From Terribacillus saccharophilus (GTDB lineage: Bacteria; Bacillota; Bacilli; Bacillales; Amphibacillaceae), in contig FOCD01000002.1 of assembly GCA_900110015.1 (NCBI GenBank), positions 248,001 to 312,000 on the forward strand: a DNA stretch of 64,000 nt. Direction: 5' to 3'. Of this stretch, positions 33,582-42,879 are shown piece by piece (positions within the stretch are counted from its first letter, which is position 1; every line of letters starts with the position of its first letter). The notes beneath the pieces were generated by a model. It worked only from the letters and a program-made list of their open reading frames with translations. It was not told where the DNA came from and did not search any database. Both the position numbers and the translations under genes were made by a program.

Positions 33582-33935
33582 TCATTCTGCTGGAGTTCCT
33601 TGATGGAATAACATCCGCCAGCCGCCCGGCTGATAACGCCAGATGGAGCTTCGCAGCTGCTCTCTTCCTGAAGCTGTATCACAAGTCCGAAATGTTGCTA
33701 AAACTGTGTCCTCAGATAGAATCCGCACATCGAAATCCCTTATATCCAAATCGACTGAATCCAATCCATTAGTGACAATATCAACTTTACTGAATGCTTG
33801 GCCGGATGATCCATGTTCCAAAAAGTCTTCTGTCAGCAAATTGCCGACAGCGTCTGTCGATAGTCTCGTGTCATCTTCCAGCAGGGACCTTTCTAATTGC
33901 AGGATTGTCTCTTTCACTTGCAGCTGTTCATCCAT
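33582..33935 (-). CDS. DUF4440/NTF2-like protein
   Basis: 117 residues with the SnoaL/DUF4440 fold pattern: ETILQLERSLLEDDTRLS helix, LLTEDFLEHGSSG, then strands ending SIWRYQPGGWRMLFHQGTPA. Members of this group bind small ligands or act as accessory proteins; no function can be assigned. Monocistronic, starting at the ATG 33935 with GAGGCGAG upstream. Confidence 0.75.
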   Translation of the reverse strand: MDEQLQVKETILQLERSLLEDDTRLSTDAVGNLLTEDFLEHGSSGQAFSKVDIVTNGLDSVDLDIRDFDVRILSEDTVLATFRTCDTASGREQLRSSIWRYQPGGWRMLFHQGTPAE

Positions 33936-34028
33936 CTCGACTCGCCTCGCTTTTTTCTTAATTATATCCTTACGTTCATTCTATGAAAAGGGTTTCAAAA
34001 AACAACAAAAAAGACTTGCAGACTGTAT

Positions 34029-34057
34029 TTGTATACAAATGTGAAAACTGGTACAGT
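34029..34057 (+). promoter_or_regulatory. Sigma-A-like promoter of the small membrane protein gene
   Basis: TTGTAT (34029-34034), a 17-base spacer and TACAGT (34052-34057), about 23 bases before the ATG at 34080. Confidence 0.55.
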
Positions 34058-34079
34058 ATTTAAAAGATGAGGTGACAAA

Positions 34080-34346
34080 ATGGAATTCAAAAGAACACCG
34101 CTCGTTGCGGCACTATTGAGCTTTCTATTTGCTGGCTTGGGCCAGTTTTATAACCAACAGAATTTGAAAGGGACAATCTTTGTTTTGGTCAATCTGATTA
34201 ATCTGTTCCTAATGTGGTTTGTTGTCGGTCTGTTCACGTTTTTCATTTTCTGGATCTATAATATCTATGACGCCTATAAAATGGCTAAACGCGCGAATAT
34301 GAAGCTTGCCCGTCAGAGCGGTAAAGTCGAACCTTCCACCAACTAA
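34080..34346 (+). CDS. Small membrane protein (TM2-like)
   Basis: 88 residues with two or three hydrophobic segments: LVAALLSFLFAGLGQFYN near the N-terminus, then a long span (about 35-62) and a basic tail. The G-L-G-Q-F-Y-N-x-Q-x-x-K-G turn is typical of TM2/DUF5683-type small membrane proteins. Function unknown. AGGTGA lies upstream of the ATG, and a strong terminator follows at once, so it is monocistronic. Confidence 0.78.
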   Translation: MEFKRTPLVAALLSFLFAGLGQFYNQQNLKGTIFVLVNLINLFLMWFVVGLFTFFIFWIYNIYDAYKMAKRANMKLARQSGKVEPSTN

Positions 34347-34378
34347 AAACAGCTGCCCATCTAAGGCAGCTGTTTTTA
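34345..34378. terminator. Bidirectional terminator
   Basis: AAAAACAGCTGCC (34345-34357), 7-base loop, GGCAGCTGTTTTT (34365-34377), a perfect 13-bp stem. It overlaps the stop codons of both convergent genes. Confidence 0.92.
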
Positions 34379-36283
34379 TATTGATACAAGCACCTTATGG
34401 AAATCTTCATATGACTGAGCCTTTAACAGTTTTTGAACATGTTCCGGCTCCTCGATGATGCGAACAAGCTGCTGATACATGCCGGTGAAATCCTCATCGC
34501 TGTCCTTCTCGATACATAAAAGACAAACAAACCGCACTTGCTTACCAGCCCAGTCGATCGGCTGTTTCAAGGTGCAGATCACCCACAATGTCTCCTCCAC
34601 TCTCGCTTCAATCGGATGCGGTACAGCTACAAAATTCCCAAAACTAGTTGGTGCCATAGACTCTCTCTCGTATACAGCAGCAAGAAAATCCTCCCCAACC
34701 TTGCCATCTGCTTGCAGCACCTTTGTTAAATAAGCCAAAACTTCTTCCTGGCTCCGTAAATCCTGCTGCAGGAATACATAAGATGGCTTGATATAGCGGA
34801 CTTGCTGACCAAAATGCAGATAAGCTTCCAGTTTCGAAATCGCTTCTTTATCCAAGATGACCGGTACAAGTACGACTGGCAATGGTGTGACCGTCGATTC
34901 AATTGGGATTGTACTGATAATCAAGTCAGCTTCCCATTTCTTTTCGCGCAGCAGGCGATAATATTCAATCGTATCAATGATGTCCAACTTGTCCGGAAAA
35001 AGAGATTGCAGCTTATAACGAAGCAGTTGCGCACTGCCTGCACCTGATGCACAAACTAGCAAACATCTGATTTTCCGTCCGGTTTGCCTGCTCCGCTCTA
35101 AAGCTGCACCAATATGCAGTGCCAAATATCCGATTTCCTCTTCTGCCAGCTGAATGCTAATTTCTTTTTCTACTGCACAGGCACCAATGACAGCTGCTTC
35201 GAACGCAAGCGGATAGTGCCGCTTAATATCCTCCAGCAGAGGATTCCTTACATTCATACCATACAAGTGGCGATGCACAGCCGGCTTCAGATGCAAACTC
35301 AATCCATGCAGCAGCTCTTGATCATGCCTGAGATCTAACCCTGTCTTATCATATATCCTCGCTACAATAGCCGCTGCTAAGTCCGGCATCCCCATGTGAC
35401 CATCCAATGTACTCTTAGACACATAATCCGTTCCCATCAAATGAATCGTCATATAAGCTACTTCCACCTGCGGGAAAAACAGATGAAGCTCTGCTTCCAG
35501 CATAGCGGTGAGCTGTGCTGCTTCCCGGAAGGCTGGCTGCTGGATGATATCTTGCATAGCATCAGGGGCAAGCTCGACATATTGTTCATCCTTAATTCGT
35601 CGGCAGGCGATTGCAATATGCGTAACCAAGTTCTGTACTGCTACATCCGATAGCATCAATTGCTTTTCCGTCACGAACTTATGCACAATATCATGCACAT
35701 AACGAATTTCTGCCTCGGAGACGATAGTATCCGGTAAGCTGTACGGCTTATGCCAACTGGCTTGCTTCGAAAAGAATGAAGACAGGAAATACCGTTTTTC
35801 TGTCTCTGTTCCCGCAATACGAATGCCATACTTTGGCTTTTTCTGCAGATCCAGCCCCGATTGCTGTAACAAAGACCGTACCTGCTTGAGATCATTTTGT
35901 ACTGTCGGAAAACTGACGAAACAAGCTTGCGCCAAATCTTCCATCTTGATAAAACTATCAGCTAAGAGCAGCAGCTGCATAAGATGATTCACTCTTTCTG
36001 CTGGTGTCTCCACCCGCGTATACAGGCGCTCCTGCTTTGTTCGAATAGTCTCCTGCAAGTACTGCTGAAAGAGTTTTTCCTCAAGGACAATCAACTGATA
36101 GCCTTTTCCTCGTAAGGATTCAATTTTTGCGTAGTCCGCCGGCAGTTCCTGCTGCAGCAGCTTGATATCAGAACGCACTGTCCGCTCTGAAACAGCCAGT
36201 TTCCTTGCAAGCTCATCTGCTGTCAGCGTACGTGATTCAGATGACAAGAAAGTCAATAATTCCAACAGCCTTGATTGCAGCAT
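34376..36283 (-). CDS. licR: BglG/LicR-type PTS-regulated transcriptional activator
   Basis: 635 residues, close to B. subtilis LicR. N-terminal HTH domains (about 5-60 and 80-135), two PRDs (about 170-395, with His in VHKFV and HLMGT regions), a PTS EIIB-like domain (Cys in CLLVCASGAGSAQLL, about 415) and a C-terminal EIIA domain (His in VAVPHPIEAR, about 570). It senses PTS phosphorylation state and activates beta-glucoside PTS genes. It lies downstream of licA, separated by a terminator, so it may have weak read-through or its own promoter. ATG at 36283 with GGGGGTGA. Confidence 0.88.
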   Translation of the reverse strand: MLQSRLLELLTFLSSESRTLTADELARKLAVSERTVRSDIKLLQQELPADYAKIESLRGKGYQLIVLEEKLFQQYLQETIRTKQERLYTRVETPAERVNHLMQLLLLADSFIKMEDLAQACFVSFPTVQNDLKQVRSLLQQSGLDLQKKPKYGIRIAGTETEKRYFLSSFFSKQASWHKPYSLPDTIVSEAEIRYVHDIVHKFVTEKQLMLSDVAVQNLVTHIAIACRRIKDEQYVELAPDAMQDIIQQPAFREAAQLTAMLEAELHLFFPQVEVAYMTIHLMGTDYVSKSTLDGHMGMPDLAAAIVARIYDKTGLDLRHDQELLHGLSLHLKPAVHRHLYGMNVRNPLLEDIKRHYPLAFEAAVIGACAVEKEISIQLAEEEIGYLALHIGAALERSRQTGRKIRCLLVCASGAGSAQLLRYKLQSLFPDKLDIIDTIEYYRLLREKKWEADLIISTIPIESTVTPLPVVLVPVILDKEAISKLEAYLHFGQQVRYIKPSYVFLQQDLRSQEEVLAYLTKVLQADGKVGEDFLAAVYERESMAPTSFGNFVAVPHPIEARVEETLWVICTLKQPIDWAGKQVRFVCLLCIEKDSDEDFTGMYQQLVRIIEEPEHVQKLLKAQSYEDFHKVLVSI

Positions 36284-36314
36284 ACAGATTCACCCCCATA
36301 TCCTCCATGCCTAT

Positions 36315-36342
36315 GCAAAAAAGGCGATCAAATGACCGCCTA
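36315..36342 (-). terminator. Terminator after licA
   Basis: AGGCG (36322-36326) and CGCCT (36337-36341), with extra pairs inside, followed on the minus strand by six T. It ends the licB-licC-licA operon before licR. Confidence 0.8.
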
Positions 36343-36345
36343 GCT

Positions 36346-36678
36346 TCAAACTGAACCTCTAGCTGCTGCCTGTCTGGCCAGCTCCTCCTGCAGATAAATG
36401 ATTTCTTCTGCCAATTCCCTCACTGTCATGGCATTCATCAAGTGATCCTGTGCATGCACCATCAACAGACTTAAGGTCGTTTGTTTGCCGCTTGCCTCAG
36501 CAGAGATAAGCTCTGTCTGAACATGATGCGCCTGGTTAATTGCTTCTCTGCTAGCCTCGATTTTTTGTCTCGCTTCCTCAAATGCATGCTGTCTGGCAAG
36601 CGCCATTGCTTCCATCGCATAGCTGCGGCCATCACCGCCATATAATATCAACTGAAATGCTTTCTCTTCTAAATTCAT
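36346..36678 (-). CDS. licA: PTS lactose/cellobiose-family EIIA component
   Basis: 110 residues, all helical. The phosphorylatable His lies in LLMVHAQDHLM (about 79), with the conserved ILYGGDGRS at the N-terminus. It passes phosphate from HPr to the EIIB protein. Third gene of the licB-licC-licA unit; the order EIIB, EIIC, EIIA is the one known from licBCA. GGAGG precedes the ATG. A second EIIA of the same family is at 55989. Confidence 0.93.
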   Translation of the reverse strand: MNLEEKAFQLILYGGDGRSYAMEAMALARQHAFEEARQKIEASREAINQAHHVQTELISAEASGKQTTLSLLMVHAQDHLMNAMTVRELAEEIIYLQEELARQAAARGSV

Positions 36679-36690
36679 TACGTACCTCCT

Positions 36691-38040
36691 TTAGCTGTTG
36701 ACCGGATCTGTGCCATCTTCTGATGCTGCCACTTCACGCTGTCTTGCTTCCTCTTCCTTCAGCTGGTTTTTCTCCAAAGCACGGAAGAATGGATAATAGA
36801 TAAGCATCGCGAGCGCTAAGTTGATTAACTGAATAACAGCACCTGAGATTTTCCCTCCTGTTGCCAAGTAACCTGAGATAAATGGCGGCATGGTCCAAGG
36901 AACAACGATTCCGGCCGGCTTTGCTACTAGACCTGTGCTCATCCCAATATAGGTGGTAATGACCATCACGAGCGGGACAGTGATGAACGGTATGATCATA
37001 ATCGGATTCAGTACGATCGGAAGTCCGAAAACGATTGGTTCGTTTATATTGAAGATCGCTGGACCAGTCGCTAGCTTACCTAGCTGTTTATTTTGCTTCA
37101 GCTTCGCCCGCCAAATCATGATCAAAACCAAACCGATCGTCGACCCGGATCCTCCGACATGAATAAACACTTCAAAGAATTGAGCTGTAAAAATATGCGG
37201 AAGCTCTGAGCCGGCAGCAAATGCCGTTGCATTCTCCGCTGTCGCCTTCAGCCAAATCGGAGACATGATACCGCCGACGATATTAGCCCCATGCAGACCG
37301 CAAACCCATAGCAGCACAATCATCAATTCTGCGACAAAGCTACCGATGAAGGAGGAGCCAACGAGTGTTAGCGGTGATCCAATAACAGTTGCAATCAAAT
37401 TATGGATATCACCAAACGATGTTGCTTCTACAAGCAAACGAATAAGCCAAACTAGGATGATGACTGCAAAACCTGGTATAAGTGCAACGAATGACCGTGC
37501 AACAGCCGGTGGTACGCCATCTGGCATGCGAATGACGATATTTCTTTTAACAATGATTCGATACACCTCGGTAGCGAACATTGCTACTAACATTCCGACG
37601 AACAAGCCGCCGCTGCCGAGCAAGGAAACCGGCACGAAATTGGCAGTAGCTTCTCCAACTTGAAAAGGACTGTAAGGTGTTGCAAGCAAGAATGCAGACA
37701 GTGCGATTGCGCCTGAAGACAGCGGATCTACACCATCTGATTCATAAGCCTGAGCCAGTCGATACGCGATACCGAAACAGGCAAAGATCGCCATAACATC
37801 AAACGTCACATTAACGGGATATTGCAGCTTCGTACTCCATGACTCTCCAAAAATTCCAGCCATGAAATCAGCGTATCCCGGTATCGGCAAGTTACCGAGA
37901 ATAAGAAAAAGTGATCCGACAATGATCAATGGCATTGTCAGGATGATACCATCCCGCAGCGCTACCAGATGCCGCTGTGCTGCGACCTTACCAGCAACCG
38001 GCATCACCTTCATCTCAAGAAAATCATTGAATCGGCTCAT
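36691..38040 (-). CDS. licC: PTS cellobiose/beta-glucoside EIIC permease
   Basis: 449 residues with about ten spans. It begins MSRFNDFLEMKVMPVAGKVAAQRHL in family style, and has GDIHNLIATVIGSPLTLVG, HVGGSGSTIGL and the IFNINEPIVFGLPIVLNP stretch that forms the sugar site. It imports and phosphorylates beta-glucosides (cellobiose, lichenan oligomers) with LicB and LicA. It lies 5 bases after licB. The cluster contains no phospho-beta-glucosidase gene of its own; one is in the second PTS cluster. Confidence 0.93.
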   Translation of the reverse strand: MSRFNDFLEMKVMPVAGKVAAQRHLVALRDGIILTMPLIIVGSLFLILGNLPIPGYADFMAGIFGESWSTKLQYPVNVTFDVMAIFACFGIAYRLAQAYESDGVDPLSSGAIALSAFLLATPYSPFQVGEATANFVPVSLLGSGGLFVGMLVAMFATEVYRIIVKRNIVIRMPDGVPPAVARSFVALIPGFAVIILVWLIRLLVEATSFGDIHNLIATVIGSPLTLVGSSFIGSFVAELMIVLLWVCGLHGANIVGGIMSPIWLKATAENATAFAAGSELPHIFTAQFFEVFIHVGGSGSTIGLVLIMIWRAKLKQNKQLGKLATGPAIFNINEPIVFGLPIVLNPIMIIPFITVPLVMVITTYIGMSTGLVAKPAGIVVPWTMPPFISGYLATGGKISGAVIQLINLALAMLIYYPFFRALEKNQLKEEEARQREVAASEDGTDPVNS

Positions 38041-38045
38041 CTACC

Positions 38046-38357
38046 TCACCCCTTCTTCGCAAATAGCGATTCAGCATGATGAAGCACGTTCTTTCCATTC
38101 CCAGTACCATAATCAACACTATTGATTACATCAACCGGAATACCGCGCTCTTCTCCTAGTTTTTTCATCTGTGGAAGCATGTAGCGTACTTGCGGACCAA
38201 GCAATAGTACTTCAGCCTGTTCGATATGTTTTTTCGCCTGATCGGCTGATACAGCTTGGATATTGTAGGTTTTCGATTCTGCTTCTGCTGCCTTTTGCAT
38301 TTTTGAGACAAGCAGACTAGTAGACATTCCAGCGGCACACACGAGTAAGATATTCAT
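38046..38357 (-). CDS. licB: PTS cellobiose-family EIIB component
   Basis: About 103 residues. The phospho-Cys lies in [15 protein letters not shown] (about residue 8), and [12 protein letters not shown] follows near 55. It transfers phosphate from EIIA to the sugar bound by EIIC. The start at 38357 (MNILLVC) has AAGGGGG upstream; the longer frame reads through the promoter and cre. First gene of the operon, under a cre-containing, probably LicR-dependent promoter. Confidence 0.94.
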   Translation of the reverse strand: MNILLVCAAGMSTSLLVSKMQKAAEAESKTYNIQAVSADQAKKHIEQAEVLLLGPQVRYMLPQMKKLGEERGIPVDVINSVDYGTGNGKNVLHHAESLFAKKG

Positions 38358-38385
38358 TTTTCTACCCCCTTCGGTTCTTACTCTT

Positions 38386-38408
38386 AATATACTATGAAAG
38401 CGGTTACA
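38386..38408 (-). promoter_or_regulatory. licBCA promoter region with cre
   Basis: TGAAAGCGGTTACA (38395-38408) fully matches the cre consensus TGNAANCGNTNNCA. Directly downstream on the minus strand is a -10-like TATATT (38386-38391). No good -35 is present 16-18 bases upstream, as expected for an activator-dependent promoter such as one controlled by LicR. Confidence 0.72.
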
Positions 38409-38456
38409 TTTCCTGCTATTCTTTTGCCGTATCATAACGGAAACTTGTTTAAGTAC

Positions 38457-38485
38457 AAAAAAGCCGGCATGCATGTGCCGGCTCT
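38457..38485 (-). terminator. Terminator of the TetR regulator gene
   Basis: AGCCGGCA (38462-38469), loop tgcatg, TGCCGGCT (38476-38483), then T-run on the minus strand; 4 bases after the stop. Confidence 0.85.
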
Positions 38486-38488
38486 CCA

Positions 38489-39367
38489 TTACAATACTTT
38501 TATATTCAACAATCTTGCCAATTCCTGGCGTAAATCATCCAGTTCCTTGATGCCCTTAAGGTTGGCAGTCAAACCCTGAATGAGCAGCTTTTTAGGCTCT
38601 TTTTTCTGCATCTCTTCCTGAATCAGTTCAACTACTCCTTGTAGCTCTTGCACATCCTGTACATCAGCATCAAGGGTAAGAATAATAACCTGCATTCTAT
38701 CTAAAAGCTGTTTTACTTCCCGTTCCTTCATCTCTTTTTCGAAAATAGAAGCGGAGACTGGTGTAGCTTCTGTCACAAGCGGCTCAGCTTTCCTTTTCAA
38801 AAGGCCTTCCACCATATCATCCATTCGTTCGAGAATATAAGCAGCAGTTTTGTCCAGGTCAAGGATTAGCCCATGAAGTAGCATATCCCCAATTATTTGT
38901 GCAAGGATCCCTTCCTGTAATATTCTCAGATCCTTTAAATAAGCTTTACTTTCTTCTCCATATAGTTCGAGCAAATCAAGCTCTGTTTTACGTCTTCCTC
39001 TTTCCATTTCCTCAAGGAAGAACAGTTCCATCTCTTTCCCAATATCGGAATCAATATCGTGACGCTGCATGATGATGAAATTTCCGCGTTTGACAAGTTC
39101 ACGCATCATAGTTGCCAGACGAAGCTTCGCTTTCTCTCGGCTGTCCAAATTCAACTGGTCGATTTTTTCAATTTCCTCCGTTATCAAACGGATATGGTAG
39201 CGAAGGATTTCAGCCATCAGTTCTTCCTTGGATTTGAAGTAAAGGTAAAATGCTCCCTTGGAAAGCTTGCTTGCTACTGCAATTTCTTGAATACTGGCAG
39301 CATGATATCCCTTTTTGGCAATAATCTCAGTTGCTCGTTCAATTATTGTGATTTTTTTCTCCTGCAT
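38489..39367 (-). CDS. TetR family transcriptional regulator (YerO-like)
   Basis: About 292 residues, long for TetR. The N-terminal HTH ([30 protein letters not shown]) is standard. The C-terminal part holds a helical ligand domain plus an extra segment (about 200-290) rich in Glu, Lys and Leu, as in the YerO group. Divergent from the RND exporter, as yerO is from swrC (yerP) in B. subtilis. The start at 39367 (MQEKKIT) was chosen because the longer frame would translate its own operator. Confidence 0.87.
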   Translation of the reverse strand: MQEKKITIIERATEIIAKKGYHAASIQEIAVASKLSKGAFYLYFKSKEELMAEILRYHIRLITEEIEKIDQLNLDSREKAKLRLATMMRELVKRGNFIIMQRHDIDSDIGKEMELFFLEEMERGRRKTELDLLELYGEESKAYLKDLRILQEGILAQIIGDMLLHGLILDLDKTAAYILERMDDMVEGLLKRKAEPLVTEATPVSASIFEKEMKEREVKQLLDRMQVIILTLDADVQDVQELQGVVELIQEEMQKKEPKKLLIQGLTANLKGIKELDDLRQELARLLNIKVL

Positions 39368-39385
39368 ATTGCCTTTCCTTTCGAC

Positions 39386-39399
39386 TGACCGGTCGGTCA
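39386..39399. promoter_or_regulatory. TetR-type operator, regulator side
   Basis: TGACC-ggtc-GGTCA, an inverted repeat 19 bases upstream of the tetR start. The same TGACC-N4-GGTCA pattern recurs at 39533 on the exporter side, so both arms of the divergent region carry a site. Confidence 0.7.
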
Positions 39400-39491
39400 T
39401 AAGTGTGTTAAGAGACTGTGAATAATATATGAATTCTTTATAAAAAGCTGGATTTAAGCTATTGAACTTCCTTATATCCTTGATATAATTG

Positions 39492-39546
39492 TTGCATTGT
39501 GAAGTGGTTGCCTATATAGTATAGAGGACTAATGACCAGTCGGTCA
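39492..39546 (+). promoter_or_regulatory. RND exporter promoter and TetR-type operator
   Basis: TTGCAT (39492-39497), a 17-base spacer and TATAGT (39515-39520) form a good sigma-A promoter. TGACC-agtc-GGTCA (39533-39546) lies a few bases after the expected transcription start, an ideal repression site. Confidence 0.72.
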
Positions 39547-39570
39547 AATGGAGAATAAAGGAGCTGGATC

Positions 39571-42500
39571 GTGAGAAAGTTCATCAACTTTTCTTTAAAA
39601 AATAAGGTTGCCGTATGGTTGCTAACCATCATGGTTGTAGTAACAGGTATTTATGCTGGAACAAATATGAAACTGGAAACACTACCAGATATCAGTGTAC
39701 CAGTCCTCACCGTAACGACTACATATCCTGGCGCACCGCCAGAGGAAGTATTGGAAAACGTAACAGAACCAATCGAACAGGCTGTCCAAAGCTTGGATGG
39801 TGTAGAAAATATAAGCTCGACATCTTTGCAGAATGCTTCTACTATCCAGTTGGAATACGCCTATTCTAAAAATCTGGATGATGCAGAAACAGAAGTAAAG
39901 GAAGCACTTGAGAATGTACAGCTTCCAGAAGATGCAGAAGAACCAGCAGCAGCACAAATCAATTTAAATTCCTTCCCAGTCATCACACTTAGTGCTTCTA
40001 ATAGCAATCAGACAATCGAAGAACTAACACAGACTGTCGAATCTGATTTACAGCCAGCACTGGAAGGCATTGAAGGCGTCTCATCTGTTGGTATTTCCGG
40101 ACAGCAGGTGCAGGAAGTACAAATCACTTATGATGAAGATGCATTAGCTGAGAATGGTTTGACACAGGATACTGTCGGCCAAGTCATTCAGAACAGCAGT
40201 GACTCTTACCCTCTCGGTCTGTACCAATTCGGTAACACTGAGAAAAACGTTGCTGTAGATGGCAATATTGTTACACTTGATGATTTGCGTAACTTGGAAA
40301 TTCCGGTTACAGGCGGTGCAAGTGCACAACAGGCACAAGGCGGCCAAGAAGCAGCAGCAGGACAAAGCGGTCAGGCAGCTTCAGGCGGCCAGGCTGATGC
40401 TGCAGCACAAGCAGCGCAGGCTGCACAAGCTCCGACTGAACTACCTACTGTCCAGCTGCAAGATGTAGCAGAAGTAGAAGTAGTCGGTGAAGTAGAATCT
40501 ATTTCTCGTACAAATGGCGAGGATTCCATTGGGATCGACATTACGAAGGATCCAAACGCCAATACTGTAGAAGTTGTTAATGCAGTTAAAGATGAAATCA
40601 AGCAGTTTGAAGATGATAATGATGGTATGACTATCACATCAACAATGGACCAAGGTGCACCAATAGAAGATTCTGTCCATACGATGGTAAACAAAGCACT
40701 CTTCGGTGCCATTTTCGCTGTGATCATCATCCTCTTGTTCCTGCGGAATATCCGTTCCACAATCATTTCCATCATTTCGATTCCATTATCGATTTTGATC
40801 GGTCTGATTTTGCTATACGAGATGGATATCAGCTTGAACATTATGACTTTAGGAGCTATCACCGTTGCCATTGGCCGGGTAATTGATGACTCGATTGTAG
40901 TTGTAGAGAATATCTACCGCCGTATGTCATTGGCAGATGAGAAACTGCGCGGCAAAGAATTGATTATTGATGCAACACGCGAAATGTTTGTCCCGATTCT
41001 TTCTTCTACTGTAGTAACAGTAGCAGTATTCCTTCCTCTTGGATTAGTTGAAGGACAAATCGGAGAATTGTTCCTTCCGTTCGCATTAGCAGTCGTATTC
41101 GCTTTGCTGGCATCCTTGCTCGTTGCGGTTACCGTTGTACCGATGGTGGCACATACACTATTCCGCAAACGATTGGATCGCGGCACTAGCGAAGAAGAAG
41201 CAAAAACGTATGTACACAAAGAAGAAAAACCAAGTAAACTGGCGAATTTCTATAAGCGCGTCTTGAATTGGAGTTTGTCGCATAAAATCATCACTTTTGT
41301 TATTGCGCTTGCTTTACTAATCGGAAGTCTGTTCCTAGTTCCTTCGATTGGTGTCAGCTTTATCCCTAGCACCGGCGAAAACATGGTTGTTGCCTCTTAT
41401 TCACCTGAACCAGGTCAAACACGTGAGGACATTCAGGAAGTTGCTGATAAAGCTGAGGAGATGCTCCTTGATCGCAACGGAGTTGAGACCTTGCAGTACA
41501 CGATCAGCAGCGGAGGTAATCCACTTTCAGGTTCTACCGGCGATTCTGCCCTCTTCTATTTGGGCTATAGCGATGATTATGAGGATATCCAAAGTGAGAC
41601 AGAAGCAGTTGTTGATGATCTGCAAGCCCTGACAGACCAAGGTGAGTTTGGATCCATCGACATGACAGGAACAAGCAGCAATACAACAGAATATTACATC
41701 TACGGTAATAACGTCGAAGATATCCAAACTGCGTCTCAGCAGGTAATGGATCTTATTAAAAACGATGATAACTTCACTAACGTAGATTCTGATGCTTCTG
41801 AGCAATATGATAAATATACAATTGTAGCCAACCAGGAAGAATTGGCTCAGTTAGGTTTGACAGCAGCTCAAGTTACTGCTCAGCTGTCCAACATCGGCAG
41901 CCAGCCGTCAATCGCCACTATCCAGAATGATGGCGATGCATTGGATGTTTATGTGCAGGTAGCCAACGAATCCTTCGAAGATAAAGAGGATCTTGAAAAC
42001 ACTACGATCCAAACATCTCTCGGAACGGAAGTAGCTCTGAATGAGATTGCCGAAGTTGAAGACGGTCAGTCTCCGAATACAATGCTGCGCCGTGATGAAA
42101 AGCTTTATGGTTCTGTATCTGCTGATATTACCAGCGATGATATTGCAACAGCTACTAGCGGCTTGCAAGAAGAAATTGATGACCTTGATTTGCCTGATGG
42201 CGTAAGCATCGATCAAGGCGGTGTTTCTGAACAAATCAACGAATCGTTCAGCCAGCTTGGTCTTGCTATTCTAGCAGCAATCGCGATTGTCTACTTCGTA
42301 CTAGTATTAACATTCGGCGGAGCACTGGCACCATTTGCCATCCTATTCTCCCTGCCGTTCACAGTTATCGGTGCGTTAGTAGGATTGCTCATCGGCGGTG
42401 AAACAATAAGCGTTTCCTCCCTCATCGGGGTGCTCATGCTGATCGGTATCGTTGTAACAAACGCCATCGTTCTAGTTGACCGTATCATTCACAAGGAAAA

Positions 42501-42813
42501 AGAAGGCATTCCGACTCGCGAAGCAATTCTAGAGGCCGGTGCAACTCGTCTTCGTCCAATCCTTATGACAGCCATTGCTACAATCGGTGCCCTTGCACCA
42601 CTTGCCTTCGGATTCGAAGGCGGCGGTTCCGTCCTTATCTCGAAAGGACTTGGAATCACTGTAATGGGTGGTCTTATCAGTTCTACCTTGCTGACACTTG
42701 TTATCGTACCAATCGTGTACGAAGCAACAACACGCTTCAGCATGCAAGAACATCATAAAGCAGAGCGTCAGCGCCGCAAGGAAAGAAAACAGGCGAAGAA
42801 AGCAGCTAAGTAA
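39571..42813 (+). CDS. RND family exporter (SwrC/YerP-like, AcrB superfamily)
   Basis: 1080 residues. An AcrB-type layout: TM1 (about 14-32), first large extracellular loop with PGAPPEEVLENVTEPIEQA, TM2-6 with AITVAIGRVIDDSIVVVENIYR (about 430), second large loop, TM8-12 with SLIGVLMLIGIVVTNAIVLVDR. The first loop has a Gln/Ala/Gly-rich insert at about 247-292. Closest in kind to SwrC, which exports surfactin and drugs. GTG start with AAAGGAG upstream. Controlled by the divergent TetR protein. No membrane-fusion partner gene is adjacent, as is usual for Gram-positive RND pumps. Confidence 0.92.
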   Translation: MRKFINFSLKNKVAVWLLTIMVVVTGIYAGTNMKLETLPDISVPVLTVTTTYPGAPPEEVLENVTEPIEQAVQSLDGVENISSTSLQNASTIQLEYAYSKNLDDAETEVKEALENVQLPEDAEEPAAAQINLNSFPVITLSASNSNQTIEELTQTVESDLQPALEGIEGVSSVGISGQQVQEVQITYDEDALAENGLTQDTVGQVIQNSSDSYPLGLYQFGNTEKNVAVDGNIVTLDDLRNLEIPVTGGASAQQAQGGQEAAAGQSGQAASGGQADAAAQAAQAAQAPTELPTVQLQDVAEVEVVGEVESISRTNGEDSIGIDITKDPNANTVEVVNAVKDEIKQFEDDNDGMTITSTMDQGAPIEDSVHTMVNKALFGAIFAVIIILLFLRNIRSTIISIISIPLSILIGLILLYEMDISLNIMTLGAITVAIGRVIDDSIVVVENIYRRMSLADEKLRGKELIIDATREMFVPILSSTVVTVAVFLPLGLVEGQIGELFLPFALAVVFALLASLLVAVTVVPMVAHTLFRKRLDRGTSEEEAKTYVHKEEKPSKLANFYKRVLNWSLSHKIITFVIALALLIGSLFLVPSIGVSFIPSTGENMVVASYSPEPGQTREDIQEVADKAEEMLLDRNGVETLQYTISSGGNPLSGSTGDSALFYLGYSDDYEDIQSETEAVVDDLQALTDQGEFGSIDMTGTSSNTTEYYIYGNNVEDIQTASQQVMDLIKNDDNFTNVDSDASEQYDKYTIVANQEELAQLGLTAAQVTAQLSNIGSQPSIATIQNDGDALDVYVQVANESFEDKEDLENTTIQTSLGTEVALNEIAEVEDGQSPNTMLRRDEKLYGSVSADITSDDIATATSGLQEEIDDLDLPDGVSIDQGGVSEQINESFSQLGLAILAAIAIVYFVLVLTFGGALAPFAILFSLPFTVIGALVGLLIGGETISVSSLIGVLMLIGIVVTNAIVLVDRIIHKEKEGIPTREAILEAGATRLRPILMTAIATIGALAPLAFGFEGGGSVLISKGLGITVMGGLISSTLLTLVIVPIVYEATTRFSMQEHHKAERQRRKERKQAKKAAK

Positions 42814-42826
42814 TAAATCAACATAG

Positions 42827-42862
42827 AAAGGCCTGCAGTTGTATAACTGCAGGCCTTTTTAT
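42827..42862 (+). terminator. Terminator of the RND exporter gene
   Basis: AAAGGCCTGCAGTT (42827-42840), loop gtat, AACTGCAGGCCTTT, then T-run; a perfect 14-bp stem. Confidence 0.95.
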
Positions 42863-42879
42863 TAGATTGGAGGATTCAT

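Noticed and set aside
33582-33935. Possible involvement of the DUF4440 gene in the pad operon
   Set aside because: It is on the opposite strand and separated from padC by a strong bidirectional terminator.
40315-40440. Tandem-repeat-like Gln/Ala codons as a possible CRISPR or VNTR
   Set aside because: The codons vary and no regular unit or spacer pattern exists; it is a low-complexity protein segment within the RND gene.
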